DNA from: SIG480 sp045595365
GTDB taxonomy: Bacteria > Bacillota > Clostridia > Oscillospirales > JAAYXM01
DNA length: 64,000 nt
Assembly (NCBI GenBank): GCA_045595365.1
Contig: JAZOAI010000026.1
Span: 8,727-72,726 of the forward strand
Direction: 5' to 3'
Below, piece after piece: positions 1 through 8,781 of the stretch. The first letter of the stretch is position 1. Each line of letters starts with the position of its first letter. The position numbers and the translations under genes were made by a program. Below the pieces are notes generated by a model, which saw only the letters and a program-made list of their open reading frames with translations, was not told the origin of the DNA and did no database searches.

Positions 1-79
1 ACAAAGGCTCTTATATCGAAAAGACAGGGCTTAATACATATTTTGACAAAAACACAGTTGAACCCCATTGCGTTTCTGC

Positions 80-116
80 AAAAAGCGCCCCCGATGCGAA
101 ATGCATCAGGGGTGCT
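80..116 (-). terminator. Intrinsic terminator of the EF-G-like gene
   Basis: An imperfect stem lies just downstream of the leftward stop codon at 125. Arms at 84-97 and 103-116 surround a short loop (GATGC/GCATC core extended by a CCCC/GGGG pair with one mismatch). On the minus strand it is followed by a short T run. Confidence 0.75.
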
Positions 117-124
117 GAAGCTTT

Positions 125-2197
125 TTATTCTTCTTCAAGATATGCCTTGCGTTCTTCAATAATCTTCTGCTGAACGTTAAACGGAGCATCTTCATAGCGT
201 TCAAAGGCAAATTCAAATGAGCCTCTTCCCTGAGTCATCGAACGAAGGTCGATTGTGTAGGAGTTCATTTCTGCCATCGGAACCTCAGCTTCAACAACAG
301 AAACACCATCGCCCTGAGGATTCATACCCAAAACTCTGCCGCGGCGCTTGTTAAGGTCGCCGATAACATCTCCCATATAGTCGTCAGGAACATATACCTT
401 GAGGCTGCCTATCGGCTCGAGAAGAACGGGGTCAGCCTGCGGAAGCCCTGCCTTATACGCGAGGTTTGCCGCAACCTTGAATGCCATTTCAGACGAGTCA
501 ACATCGTGGTATGAGCCGTCTACAAGTGTAGCTTTTAAGTAAACAACCGGGAAACCTGCAAGAACACCCTTTGTAATAGAGTCGCGAAGCCCCTTTTCAA
601 CTGCCGGGAAGAAGTTCTTCGGAACTGCGCCGCCGACAATCTTCTCTTCAAATACGAGGTCCTCAACGTCTCCGGGCTGGAACTCAATCCAGACATCACC
701 AAACTGGCCGTGGCCGCCGGACTGCTTCTTATGTCTGCCCTGAACCTTGACCTTTTTGCGAATCTTCTCGCGGTAAGGAACTCTGGGCTCTGCGAGGTCA
801 ACATCAACGCCGAAACGGCTCTTGAGCTTTGAGCAGAGAATGTCGATGTGCATATCGCCATATCCCGTGACCACATACTGCCGGGTTTCTGCATTGTTGA
901 CTGTTTTAAAGGTTACGTCCTCTTCTGCAAGGCGCGCAAGGCCTGAAGCAATCTTCTCCTCTCCTCCCTTTGCCTTCGGGTTAACCGCAAGCGAGTAGGT
1001 CGGTGTCGGGAAGTTGATTCCGTAAAGATGAACGGGGTTTGACTGCGAACAGAGCGTGTCGCCCGTTCTCGCGGCTGCAAGCTTTGCAACTGCGCCGATG
1101 TCGCCCGTTGAAATTTCGGTTGCATCTATGCGTTTTTTGCCTATTACGTTGTAGAGGTGGCCGATTTTTTCTGTCTCGCCGGTTCTCGGGTTGAGAAGCG
1201 TCATATCGCTTGTAATCTTGCCGGAAAGAACTTTGAAGTATGAGAATTTACCGTACTGGTCGGAAACTGTTTTGAAGATGATTGCAAGCGGGTCCCTCTC
1301 GTCGCCGACGGTAATTTCAATAAGCTCGTTATCTGCATTGACTGCGAAATCCTTGGGAGCATCAATCGGACACGGAGAATATCCGACAAGCCCGCGAAGG
1401 AGCGCAAGGCTACCGATGCCTGTGTATGCAGAGCCTGTGAACACCGGAGCGAGAGTCCCCTCCATAACACCGCGCTTTACGCCGTCCATATATTCATCAA
1501 TGGTGAACTCTTCACCTGCGAAGTATTTTTCCATATACTCCTCGCAGGTCTCAGCAACACTTTCTGCAATCTGCGACCTGACCATAAGTGCTTTTTCCAT
1601 ACACTGCGGTGGAATCGGCATTTCAACAGCGGCGCCGTCTTTAAGCTCGTATGCCTTCATCGGGATAAGGTCAATAATACCGATGATTTTTTCATCGACG
1701 ATTGCAGGAATAACCATCGGGCAAACTGAAACGCCGAACTTTTCGCGAAGCTGTTCGTAAACGGTGTAATAACGCGCGTTTTCTTCATCAATCTTTGATA
1801 TGTAAATCATACGCGGCATTTTCTTTTCGTTGACCTTTTTCCAGGCAAGCTCTGTTCCTACCTGGACACCGGTTTTGGCGGTACATACGATAATCGCCGC
1901 ATCCGCAACACGCATCGCCTGGTGAACCTCGCCGACAAAGTCAAAATATCCGGGAGTGTCGATAAAATTGAATTTATGGTCATAAAACTCGACAGGAACA
2001 ACTGACGAAGAAATGCTGAATTTTCTCTTGATTTCTTCCGCGTCAAAGTCAGAAACCGTATTCCCTTCCGAAACCTTGCCGAGTCGGTCGATATTTTTCG
2101 TCATATAGAGCAAACTTTCGACGAGCGAGGTCTTTCCGTCTCCGCCGTGCCCCAACAGACATACATTTCTAATTTTCTTTACAGGGTAAACATTCAT
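125..2197 (-). CDS. Elongation factor G paralogue (EF-G-like translational GTPase)
   Basis: The 690-residue protein has the full EF-G domain order: GTPase domain, domain II, then III, IV and V. The G1 loop near residue 16 reads GHGGDGKTS and the G3 motif reads DTPGYFDF. The G4 motif is SKID rather than the usual NKxD, which may affect nucleotide recognition. The glycine-rich G1 loop differs from the AHIDAGKTT of canonical FusA, which marks this as the second EF-G type common in Clostridia rather than the str-operon copy. The exact role is unsettled for this family: ribosome recycling, or an alternative translocase that may lack normal GTPase turnover. The ATG at 2197 has an AAAGGAG ribosome binding site. 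The gene is monocistronic, with its own promoter and terminator. Confidence 0.88.
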   Translation of the reverse strand: MNVYPVKKIRNVCLLGHGGDGKTSLVESLLYMTKNIDRLGKVSEGNTVSDFDAEEIKRKFSISSSVVPVEFYDHKFNFIDTPGYFDFVGEVHQAMRVADAAIIVCTAKTGVQVGTELAWKKVNEKKMPRMIYISKIDEENARYYTVYEQLREKFGVSVCPMVIPAIVDEKIIGIIDLIPMKAYELKDGAAVEMPIPPQCMEKALMVRSQIAESVAETCEEYMEKYFAGEEFTIDEYMDGVKRGVMEGTLAPVFTGSAYTGIGSLALLRGLVGYSPCPIDAPKDFAVNADNELIEITVGDERDPLAIIFKTVSDQYGKFSYFKVLSGKITSDMTLLNPRTGETEKIGHLYNVIGKKRIDATEISTGDIGAVAKLAAARTGDTLCSQSNPVHLYGINFPTPTYSLAVNPKAKGGEEKIASGLARLAEEDVTFKTVNNAETRQYVVTGYGDMHIDILCSKLKSRFGVDVDLAEPRVPYREKIRKKVKVQGRHKKQSGGHGQFGDVWIEFQPGDVEDLVFEEKIVGGAVPKNFFPAVEKGLRDSITKGVLAGFPVVYLKATLVDGSYHDVDSSEMAFKVAANLAYKAGLPQADPVLLEPIGSLKVYVPDDYMGDVIGDLNKRRGRVLGMNPQGDGVSVVEAEVPMAEMNSYTIDLRSMTQGRGSFEFAFERYEDAPFNVQQKIIEERKAYLEEE

Positions 2198-2267
2198 TTG
2201 CTTCTACTCTCCTTTATACGAGTCGTCAGATATCCGCAAATATTAAGCGAATATTAACTTTTATTAA

Positions 2268-2296
2268 ATTATATAATATCCCGCATCAAATTACAA
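2268..2296 (-). promoter_or_regulatory. Sigma-A type promoter for the EF-G-like gene
   Basis: Reading leftward, a -35 TTGTAA (2291-2296), a 17-bp spacer and a perfect -10 TATAAT (2268-2273) lie about 70 bp upstream of the start codon. Confidence 0.7.
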
Positions 2297-2385
2297 GTAA
2301 AATTTTGTGCAATATGCAGTTTTTGTGAAAAATTTTTTTCATACCTTTTCAGCATTTTTACCAAAAAGGGTGTAAAAAGAGAAAA

Positions 2386-2422
2386 ACGCAGACATATCAA
2401 CATAAAATTGATATGCCCGCGT
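2386..2422 (-). terminator. Intrinsic terminator of valS
   Basis: Arms at 2386-2400 and 2408-2422 form a near-perfect 15-bp stem with a 7-nt loop. On the minus strand it is followed by a T-rich tract, directly after the valS stop codon. Confidence 0.85.
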
Positions 2423-2436
2423 TCTATTTTTATGTG

Positions 2437-5082
2437 TTATGAGCGCAGCTTTGCTATACTCTCGTCTATATTCGCGATAAGAGCCGTGACCTTTGCAAGC
2501 TTTTCGCGCTCAGCTTCAACTACATTCGCCGGAGCCTTTGCGACAAAGCCTGCGTTACTGAGCTTTCCGCTTATCATATTGAAGTCTTTTTGTGCTTTCT
2601 CGCGTTCCTTTGTAAGACGCGCAATTTCAGCTTCTGCATCAATAAGTTCATTCATCGGGATAAAGAGCTTTGCAGACTGCGTGACTACGGAGACCATCTT
2701 GGAGGTATCCTCAACTTCCTTTGACATAATAACCTCAGAAGCTGAAGCAAGCTTTTTGAAGAATACCGTGCCAAGAGCAAAAACATTTTCAACTTTTTCG
2801 TCATCCGGAACAACAATGAGCTGTGCCTTCTTAGACGGAGCTACGTTCATCTCCGCGCGGCGGTTTCTTATGCTGCGGATTGCCTGCATAAGAATTTCCA
2901 TCTTGTTCTCATCATCCTTAAAGCTTAAGTCATCTGAGAACTCAGGCCATTTTGAAATCATTATTGACTCGCCGTCATGCGGGAGAGTCTGCCAGATTTC
3001 TTCCGTAATAAACGGCATAAACGGATGAAGAAGCTTGAGTGTATTTGAAAGGACATAGCAGAGAACCTTTTCAGCAACCTCGCGACTTTTAGAGTCTGCA
3101 TCGTCTGAAAGGCGCGGCTTTACAAGCTCGATATACCAATCGCAGTAGTTATCGCGTATAAACTCCTGAAGCTTCTGAGCCGCGATTCCGAGCTCGAACT
3201 TGTCGATATTGTCCGTAATCTCGGAAACAAGAGTATTATACTTTGAAAGAATCCACTTGTCTTCCATTTCAAGCTCTGAAAGTGACGGAAGTGAGCAGGT
3301 GTCAATCCTCAGATTCATCATAACAAAGCGCGAAGCGTTCCAGATTTTATTTGCAAAGTTTCTGTTTGCCTCTACCCTCTCCGGAATAAAGCGAGTATCG
3401 TTCCCCGGTGAATTTCCCGTTACGAGAGTGAATCTGAGCGCATCTGCACCAAACTCCTCAATAACCTCAAGCGGATCTACACCGTTGTTGAGGGATTTTG
3501 ACATTTTTCTCCCCAAAGCATCGCGAACGATACCGTGGATAAATACGGTCTTGAACGGCTCAAGCTTCAGATGCTCCATACCGGAGAAGATCATTCGTGC
3601 AACCCAGAAGAAGATAATGTCATAGCCCGTGACCATAACGGAAGTGGGATAGAAATAGTCAAGCTCGGGAGTTTTTTCCGGCCAACCGAGAGTTGAGAAC
3701 GGCCAAAGAGCAGACGAGAACCATGTATCGAGAACATCCTCCTCCTGGCGAAGTTTCTCACTTCCACACTTTTCGCACTTCGTCGGGTCCTCACGGGAAA
3801 CATTCACATGGCCGCAATCTTCGCAGTAGAAGGCAGGAATTCTGTGACCCCACCAGAGCTGGCGAGAAATACACCAGTCGTGAACATTTTCCATCCAGTT
3901 TGTATAAATCTTTGAGAATCTGTCCGGAACAAACTTGACAGTGCCGTCATTTACGACACGGAGAGCCTCCTCCGCAAGCGGACCCATTTTGACAAACCAC
4001 TGTTTGGAAGTAAGCGGTTCAACAACCGTGCTGCAGCGATAACACTGGCCGACGTTATGCTTATGGTCGCGGATTTCGAGCAAGTACCCTTCAGCTTCAA
4101 GGTCTGCAACAAGCTTCTCACGGGCTTCGTATCTGTCAAGGCCGCAGTACTTTCCGCCGTTTTCGTTGATGCAGCCATGCTCGTCAATGACAAGAATCTC
4201 TTCAAGGTTATGCCTTTTTCCGACTTCAAAGTCATTGGGGTCGTGGCAGGGTGTAATTTTAACACAGCCTGTGCCGAATTCGCGTTCAACATATTCGTCT
4301 GCAATAACCGGAATTTCACGATTCATTATCGGAAGGATAAGTGTTTTTCCGACAAGGTGCTTGTACCTTTCATCATCCGGATGAACTGCAACGGCAGTAT
4401 CGCCCATCATTGTTTCCGGGCGGGTCGTTGCGATTACCACATATTCATCAGAATCTTTGACCGGATATCTGATATGCCAGAACTTGCCGTCCATCTCGCT
4501 GTATTCGACCTCAGCATCAGAAAGCGCAGTTGTGCAGTTCGGGCACCAGTTGATTATTCTGTTGCCCTGATAAATGAGACCCTTTTCATAAAGGCGGACA
4601 AAAACCTCACGGACCGCCCTTGCGCAGATGTCGTCCATCGTGAAGCGAGACCTGTCCCAATCACAGGAAGCTCCCATCTTTTTCTGCTGCTCAACGATTC
4701 TGTTTCCGAACTTATTCTTCCAGTCCCATACACGCTCAAGGAACTTTTCACGGCCAAGGTCGTGGCGCGTGAGCCCCTCTTCCTCGCGAAGAGCGGCCTC
4801 AACCTTAATCTGAGTGGCGATTCCCGCGTGGTCAGTCCCCGGAAGCCAGAGCGCGGAATAGCCCTGCATACGCTTTGTTCTTGTAAGAATATCCTGCAGC
4901 GTGCAGTCAAGCGCATGACCGAGATGAAGCTGCCCCGTAACATTCGGTGGCGGCATAACTATAGAGAAAGCCTTTTTCTTTTCATCCACCTCAGCGTGAA
5001 AGTATCCTTTTTCTTCCCACTCTTTATACAGGCGGGCTTCAACGTCATGAGGGTTATAAATCTTTTCAAGTTCCTTTGCCAT
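2437..5082 (-). CDS. valS: Valine--tRNA ligase
   Basis: This 881-residue class Ia synthetase charges tRNA-Val in the cytoplasm. The HIGH-type signature HLGHAL lies near residue 54 inside PNVTGQLHLGHAL, and KMSKS lies near residue 526. The large editing (CP1) insertion, the anticodon-binding domain and the C-terminal coiled coil rich in E, K and A are all present, matching the normal ValRS length. The start ATG at 5082 follows an AAGGAGG site. A T-box leader upstream indicates control by uncharged tRNA-Val. The gene is transcribed alone, with its own terminator before the EF-G-like gene. Confidence 0.97.
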   Translation of the reverse strand: MAKELEKIYNPHDVEARLYKEWEEKGYFHAEVDEKKKAFSIVMPPPNVTGQLHLGHALDCTLQDILTRTKRMQGYSALWLPGTDHAGIATQIKVEAALREEEGLTRHDLGREKFLERVWDWKNKFGNRIVEQQKKMGASCDWDRSRFTMDDICARAVREVFVRLYEKGLIYQGNRIINWCPNCTTALSDAEVEYSEMDGKFWHIRYPVKDSDEYVVIATTRPETMMGDTAVAVHPDDERYKHLVGKTLILPIMNREIPVIADEYVEREFGTGCVKITPCHDPNDFEVGKRHNLEEILVIDEHGCINENGGKYCGLDRYEAREKLVADLEAEGYLLEIRDHKHNVGQCYRCSTVVEPLTSKQWFVKMGPLAEEALRVVNDGTVKFVPDRFSKIYTNWMENVHDWCISRQLWWGHRIPAFYCEDCGHVNVSREDPTKCEKCGSEKLRQEEDVLDTWFSSALWPFSTLGWPEKTPELDYFYPTSVMVTGYDIIFFWVARMIFSGMEHLKLEPFKTVFIHGIVRDALGRKMSKSLNNGVDPLEVIEEFGADALRFTLVTGNSPGNDTRFIPERVEANRNFANKIWNASRFVMMNLRIDTCSLPSLSELEMEDKWILSKYNTLVSEITDNIDKFELGIAAQKLQEFIRDNYCDWYIELVKPRLSDDADSKSREVAEKVLCYVLSNTLKLLHPFMPFITEEIWQTLPHDGESIMISKWPEFSDDLSFKDDENKMEILMQAIRSIRNRRAEMNVAPSKKAQLIVVPDDEKVENVFALGTVFFKKLASASEVIMSKEVEDTSKMVSVVTQSAKLFIPMNELIDAEAEIARLTKEREKAQKDFNMISGKLSNAGFVAKAPANVVEAEREKLAKVTALIANIDESIAKLRS

Positions 5083-5099
5083 TTAAACCTAAACCTCCT

Positions 5100-5355
5100 T
5101 AAAAATATAAAAAGCCCCATGCCAAAAGACATGGGGCGAAGCTGCAAACCTCGCGGTACCACCCAATTTCGACACCTTGCGGCATCCTCAAACAACGTAT
5201 AACGGCGTTTCAACCCGACAGAGCTTATTCTCAAAACGATTTCTGCCCCGCAGCTCCGGAGTGACCCTCCGCCTCCCGCCTGCCATGCTCCCAGCAACAC
5301 ACAGCTCTCTTCAAGGCTTTACGACACGGTTTTATCTCCATCATTGCTTTTACGA
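5100..5355 (-). promoter_or_regulatory. T-box leader of valS
   Basis: The conserved T-box core GGGTGGTACCGCG is read leftward at 5164-5152. It is followed by an intrinsic terminator with arms GCCCCATG/CATGGGGC (5114-5137) and a T run. About 190 nt of stem I-like sequence precedes it, with the AGAGAG and GGAGCATGG elements typical of the class. A GUC triplet at 5265-5263 is the candidate valine specifier, but the specifier loop was not folded. Uncharged tRNA-Val should favour the antiterminator and permit valS transcription. Confidence 0.92.
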
Positions 5356-5358
5356 AAA

Positions 5359-5387
5359 AGTATACAGTATTATAACAAAATTGTCAA
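5359..5387 (-). promoter_or_regulatory. Promoter of the valS T-box transcript
   Basis: A consensus -35 TTGACA (5382-5387), a 17-bp spacer and a -10 TATACT (5359-5364) are read leftward, immediately upstream of the T-box leader. Confidence 0.88.
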
Positions 5388-5461
5388 GTGAAAATTGCAT
5401 TTAACAGTGATTATACATATGTTTCCACAGTAAATTTTTTGAAAAATTTTAAGTTTTTTTG

Positions 5462-5490
5462 TTGAAAACACTTTAAAAAAAGTGTATAAT
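5462..5490 (+). promoter_or_regulatory. Promoter of the CarD-like gene
   Basis: A -35 TTGAAA (5462-5467), a 17-bp spacer and a perfect -10 TATAAT (5485-5490) put the transcription start near 5497. That makes the GTG at 5501 an implausible start codon. Confidence 0.8.
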
Positions 5491-5521
5491 ACACATAGAT
5501 GTGAACGAGGGAGGGAGACCA

Positions 5522-6016
5522 TTGTACAACATTGGCGATATGATAGTTCACCCTATGCACGGCGCAGGTACCGTTGATAGCATAACCACCCGGATTATTG
5601 ACGGAAAAGAGCTTGAATACTACATTCTTAAGCTTCCGACCAACAACATGACAATCATGGTCCCGATTGCTTCAAGCGAAGAAATCGGAATCCGCGATGT
5701 CATAAGCTGCACCGAAGCCGATACTCTCCTCTCTCTCATCCCCTCAATTGAGGTTGAAGACGCCGCAAACTGGAACAAGCGTTACCGCGAAAATACTGCA
5801 CGGATAAAAACAGGAAACCTTCGGGAGGTCCTTTGCGTAATCAAGACGCTCGCCTTCCGCGAATATAAATCCGGACTGTCAACCGGCGAGCGTAAAATGC
5901 TTCATTCTGCGCGTCAGATTCTTTTTTCAGAGCTTGTTCTTGCAAAAAACATGTCTTATAAAGACCTTGAATCCGAGGTTGACAAGCTTCTTTTATCTTG
6001 TTTCAAAAACGAATAA
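5522..6016 (+). CDS. CarD/CdnL-type transcription regulator
   Basis: The protein of about 164 residues begins with the CarD/TRCF RNA-polymerase-interacting domain (GDMIVHPMHGAGTV near residues 4-17). An alpha-helical C-terminal domain follows. CarD-family proteins bind the RNA polymerase beta subunit and stabilise open promoter complexes, especially at rRNA promoters; that role is inferred here. I chose the TTG at 5522 because a GAGGGAGGGAG ribosome binding site sits directly before it. The in-frame GTG at 5501 would begin within a few bases of the predicted transcript end. It lies ahead of ispD-ispF, as CarD-like genes often do in Firmicutes. Confidence 0.88.
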   Translation: MYNIGDMIVHPMHGAGTVDSITTRIIDGKELEYYILKLPTNNMTIMVPIASSEEIGIRDVISCTEADTLLSLIPSIEVEDAANWNKRYRENTARIKTGNLREVLCVIKTLAFREYKSGLSTGERKMLHSARQILFSELVLAKNMSYKDLESEVDKLLLSCFKNE

Positions 6017-6017
6017 A

Positions 6018-6046
6018 TTGATTTGCAACGTCTTTTGTGTTACAAT
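6018..6046 (+). promoter_or_regulatory. Promoter of ispD-ispF
   Basis: A -35 TTGATT (6018-6023), a 17-bp spacer and a -10 TACAAT (6041-6046) lie between the CarD-like gene and ispD. Confidence 0.6.
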
Positions 6047-6105
6047 TAAGCTGTTTGAATTACAAGTTCAAGCAGCTTTTAAATTAACATATACGAGGTG
6101 TTATT

Positions 6106-6819
6106 ATGCCTTCCGAAAAAAAGACAAGAAAAACATGCGTGGCAATTCTCCCTGCCGCAGGGGCCTCCACACGGATGAAGCAGAGCGGAAGCAAGCTTTT
6201 CTGCAAAATCTGCGGACTTCCCGTAGTTCTTATTACACTTAAAACCCTTCAGGATTCCCCGGTCATTGACGAGATAATAATTCCTACGCGTGAGGATATG
6301 ATAGAAGAAATTCGCGCCTTATGCAGGGAAAACGGAATCACAAAGGCCCGGAACATAATCCCGGGTGGTAAAACAAGGACAGAGTCCGTTTTAAACGGAG
6401 TTATGTGTGCAAAGGGAAAATTTGACCTCATCGCGATACACGATGCAGCCCGCCCATTCGTTTCACCCGAAATAATCGAAAAAACGTATGTGGCAGCTTC
6501 GAAATATAATGCGGCGGCTCCCGCAGTCCCAGTTAAGGACACAATAAAGAAAGCTTCGGGCGGAATCGTTGAGCGCACAGTCCCCCGGGAAACACTCTCA
6601 GCAATCCAGACTCCGCAGATATTTGATGCCGACCTCATAACCTCAGCACTTTCCAAGGCCCACCACGAGGGGGCCTCCATCACTGACGACTGCTCTGCCG
6701 TAGAGGCGCTCGGGATGCGCGTCGTTCTGACCCCCGGAGACTATTTCAACATAAAAATAACTACCCCCGAAGATTTGATTTTTGCAGAAGCGATTTATAA
6801 GACTTCAGACAGGAGATGA
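6106..6819 (+). CDS. ispD: 2-C-methyl-D-erythritol 4-phosphate cytidylyltransferase
   Basis: The 237-residue enzyme transfers CMP to methylerythritol phosphate in the non-mevalonate isoprenoid pathway. The nucleotide-binding N-terminus LPAAGASTRM (near residue 14) and the HDAARPFV motif are characteristic of IspD. Length is normal for the family. The ATG at 6106 follows a GAGGTG site. The ispF start lies only 4 bp after the stop, so the two form an operon for consecutive branches of the pathway. A further pathway enzyme, IspH, is encoded at 49.4 kb. Confidence 0.95.
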   Translation: MPSEKKTRKTCVAILPAAGASTRMKQSGSKLFCKICGLPVVLITLKTLQDSPVIDEIIIPTREDMIEEIRALCRENGITKARNIIPGGKTRTESVLNGVMCAKGKFDLIAIHDAARPFVSPEIIEKTYVAASKYNAAAPAVPVKDTIKKASGGIVERTVPRETLSAIQTPQIFDADLITSALSKAHHEGASITDDCSAVEALGMRVVLTPGDYFNIKITTPEDLIFAEAIYKTSDRR

Positions 6820-6823
6820 TATT

Positions 6824-7291
6824 ATGCGCATAGGACACGGATACGACGTACACAAGCTCGTTGCTGACCGCGCACTTATCCTTGGCGGCGTGAAAATCCC
6901 CTACGAAAAAGGGCTGCTCGGCCACAGCGATGCAGATGTGCTTTTGCACGCAATTTCAGATGCATTTCTCGGCGCCGCGGCTCTCGGCGACATCGGAAAG
7001 CACTTCCCGCCGGATGACCCGAAGTTTCTTGACGCGGACAGCCTGCTCCTTTTAAAACACGTAGGCAAGCTCATTGAGGCAGAGGGGTATTCAATCTCAA
7101 ACATTGATGCCACCGTTATTGCCCAAAAGCCAAAGCTTATGCCTTATATCGAACAAATGAGAAAAAATATTTCCAATACACTTGGCCTCTCTACAAGTCA
7201 GGTCAGCGTTAAGGCAACAACCGAAGAAGGACTCGGTTTTACGGGCAACGGAGACGGTATTTCTGCCCATGCAGTTGTTCTTATAGACTGA
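6824..7291 (+). CDS. ispF: 2-C-methyl-D-erythritol 2,4-cyclodiphosphate synthase
   Basis: The 155-residue enzyme forms the cyclodiphosphate intermediate of the methylerythritol phosphate pathway. The N-terminal MRIGHGYDVH contributes zinc ligands. LLGHSDADVLLHAI and the C-terminal KATTEEGLGFTG are signature motifs. The ATG at 6824 is set by the AGGAG at 6811-6815, which overlaps the end of ispD. Upstream in-frame codons lie inside ispD and lack a ribosome binding site. Confidence 0.96.
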   Translation: MRIGHGYDVHKLVADRALILGGVKIPYEKGLLGHSDADVLLHAISDAFLGAAALGDIGKHFPPDDPKFLDADSLLLLKHVGKLIEAEGYSISNIDATVIAQKPKLMPYIEQMRKNISNTLGLSTSQVSVKATTEEGLGFTGNGDGISAHAVVLID

Positions 7292-7295
7292 TTTC

Positions 7296-7333
7296 TTGCA
7301 AGTCCCATAAATCAAAGGGACTTGCAATTTTTT
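7296..7333 (+). terminator. Intrinsic terminator of ispD-ispF
   Basis: Perfect 11-bp arms TTGCAAGTCCC/GGGACTTGCAA (7296-7306 and 7317-7327) are followed by a T run right after the ispF stop. Confidence 0.92.
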
Positions 7334-7380
7334 ATATCCGCCTGAGTAAAATGAATGTATCAAAAAAGGCGGTGTCGCAT

Positions 7381-8067
7381 ATGTTTTTTATTCCCACTCT
7401 TGCACTTTTGTTTGCAAATTGCGTTTTTCTTATTCTCAGCCTTTCTTCAGGCTCCTTCCCCGGCCCGCTATCAGCTAAGGAAGAGAGCGAATATCTCGAA
7501 AGACTTGCAAACGGTGATAATGAAGCCCGAAACATTCTGATTGAAAGAAACCTGCGACTTGTTGCACACGTAATAAAAAAGTATTACACAACGCCGCAGG
7601 AGCAGGAAGACCTCATATCCATAGGCTCAATAGGCCTTATAAAAGCGATAAATACATATAAGCCCGGAAAAGGAACGCGTCTTGCCACCTACGCCGCACG
7701 GTGCATAGAGAACGAAATCCTCATGCACTTTCGCGCGACGAAAAAGCTCGCCTGCGAAGTTTCCCTCTCCGATTCTCTCGATACGGATTCCGACGGCAAT
7801 TCACTCGCTCTGATAGATGTCATAAGCAGCGATGACCTGCGCCTTGACCGCATTGAAAATATGGATACAGAGGAAGCGCTTTACAAGCTCGTCAACACCT
7901 GCCTTGAGCCGCGGGAGCGTGAAATAATCATACAGCGCTACGGGCTTTACGATGTCATCCCGAAAACGCAACACGAAATTGCAGAAAAATGCAACATCTC
8001 CCGCTCGTATGTCAGCAGAATCGAAAAGCGGGCGTTGGGAAAGCTCTATGAGGGGTTTAAGAAATAG
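7381..8067 (+). CDS. sigK: RNA polymerase sporulation sigma factor SigK
   Basis: The 228-residue sigma-70 family protein has region 2 (ARNILIERNLRLVAHVIKKY, then EDLISIGSIGLIKAI and LATYAARCIENEILM) and region 4 (HEIAEKCNISRSYVSRIEKRA). Both match the mother-cell sigma factor K closely. The first roughly 20 residues (FFIPTLALLFANCVFLILSL) are strongly hydrophobic, as in pro-SigK, which stays at the membrane until SpoIVFB-type cleavage. The ATG at 7381 has an AAGGCGGTG site; an in-frame ATG at 7351 lacks one. The frame is uninterrupted, so no skin-type element splits the gene. It implies a spore-forming organism. Confidence 0.94.
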   Translation: MFFIPTLALLFANCVFLILSLSSGSFPGPLSAKEESEYLERLANGDNEARNILIERNLRLVAHVIKKYYTTPQEQEDLISIGSIGLIKAINTYKPGKGTRLATYAARCIENEILMHFRATKKLACEVSLSDSLDTDSDGNSLALIDVISSDDLRLDRIENMDTEEALYKLVNTCLEPREREIIIQRYGLYDVIPKTQHEIAEKCNISRSYVSRIEKRALGKLYEGFKK

Positions 8068-8090
8068 AAAAACAGTCCCGCCGCAAATGT

Positions 8091-8119
8091 AAAGGAGCAG
8101 TGCTTTCCACCGCTCCTTT
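8091..8119 (+). terminator. Probable terminator of sigK
   Basis: Arms AAAGGAGC/GCTCCTTT (8091-8098 and 8112-8119), extended by GTG/CAC, lie 24 bp after the sigK stop. The T tract is weak. Confidence 0.6.
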
Positions 8120-8163
8120 GTTGTTTATGCATCTACCCCTAAAGCTCTTATCAAAATATGTAT

Positions 8164-8781
8164 TTAAAAATCCTCCGACCGGGCAGAAAACTCACATCCG
8201 CAATATTCCTGGCGATAGATTCCGAACATTCGCGAAAGTTCAACCGAACGCTTATAGCCCTCTCGTTTTTTAAAGTCTGCAACAAGAAACTGAATCTCAA
8301 AAGAAGCCGAAAGCTCGTTGCCTATGGAATTTAACAGCTCTGCGTTTTTGTGAGGGCTGACAGATAGGGTTGTTGCAAAGCAATCAAAGCCTTTTTCCCT
8401 CGCGATTCTCGCAGCTTCCTGAAGCCTCAGACGAAAGCACACCTCGCACCTTCCCCCGCCTTCCCTCTCACTTTCAAGTCCCGATATTCTTTTTTGAAAC
8501 TCGGAATGGTCGTAAGCATTGCAGATTATGCCTACCGCTCGCGGAGTTTCCAGTTTTTCAATTACTTCGCGCTGCGCTGCAAGCCTTTTTTCAAATTCCG
8601 TTTCAGGAAAAATGTTCGGGTTATAAAAAAGAACCGTAACGTCAAAAAAGCGCGTCAGATATTCAAGAACATAGCTGCTGCAGGGCCCGCAGCAGCTATG
8701 CAAAAGAAGCTTTGGAACTTTTCCGCCCGACGTCATCTCCTCGATTTGTCTGTCACACAGAAGCTGGTAATTAATCTTCAT
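8164..8781 (-). CDS. queH: Epoxyqueuosine reductase QueH
   Basis: The 205-residue protein catalyses the last step of queuosine tRNA modification. QueH is the cobalamin-independent alternative to QueG. Its metal/cysteine signature is visible: LLHSCCGPCSSY near residue 30, CEVCFRLRLQEA near residue 115, and a CGC at the C-terminus (EYCGCEFS). The ATG at 8781 has a GGTGG site 5 bp away and overlaps the end of the anti-sigma gene by 11 bp; a GTG at 8793 is less likely. It is the third gene of an ECF sigma operon. I see no mechanistic link, so this is probably translational coupling by position. No other queuosine gene is visible in the window. Confidence 0.9.
   Translation of the reverse strand: MKINYQLLCDRQIEEMTSGGKVPKLLLHSCCGPCSSYVLEYLTRFFDVTVLFYNPNIFPETEFEKRLAAQREVIEKLETPRAVGIICNAYDHSEFQKRISGLESEREGGGRCEVCFRLRLQEAARIAREKGFDCFATTLSVSPHKNAELLNSIGNELSASFEIQFLVADFKKREGYKRSVELSRMFGIYRQEYCGCEFSARSEDF

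Noticed and set aside
1191..1760. A 189-codon frame antisense to the EF-G-like gene
   Set aside because: It is a shadow of the highly conserved GTPase gene with no ribosome binding site or recognisable motif.
4057..5202. A 381-codon frame antisense to valS and its leader
   Set aside because: It mirrors the ValRS coding sequence and T-box, has no ribosome binding site and encodes a low-complexity, unfamilial protein.
5501..5521. GTG at 5501 as the start of the CarD-like gene
   Set aside because: The predicted transcript begins near 5497, leaving no room for a ribosome binding site. The TTG at 5522 has one at the right distance.
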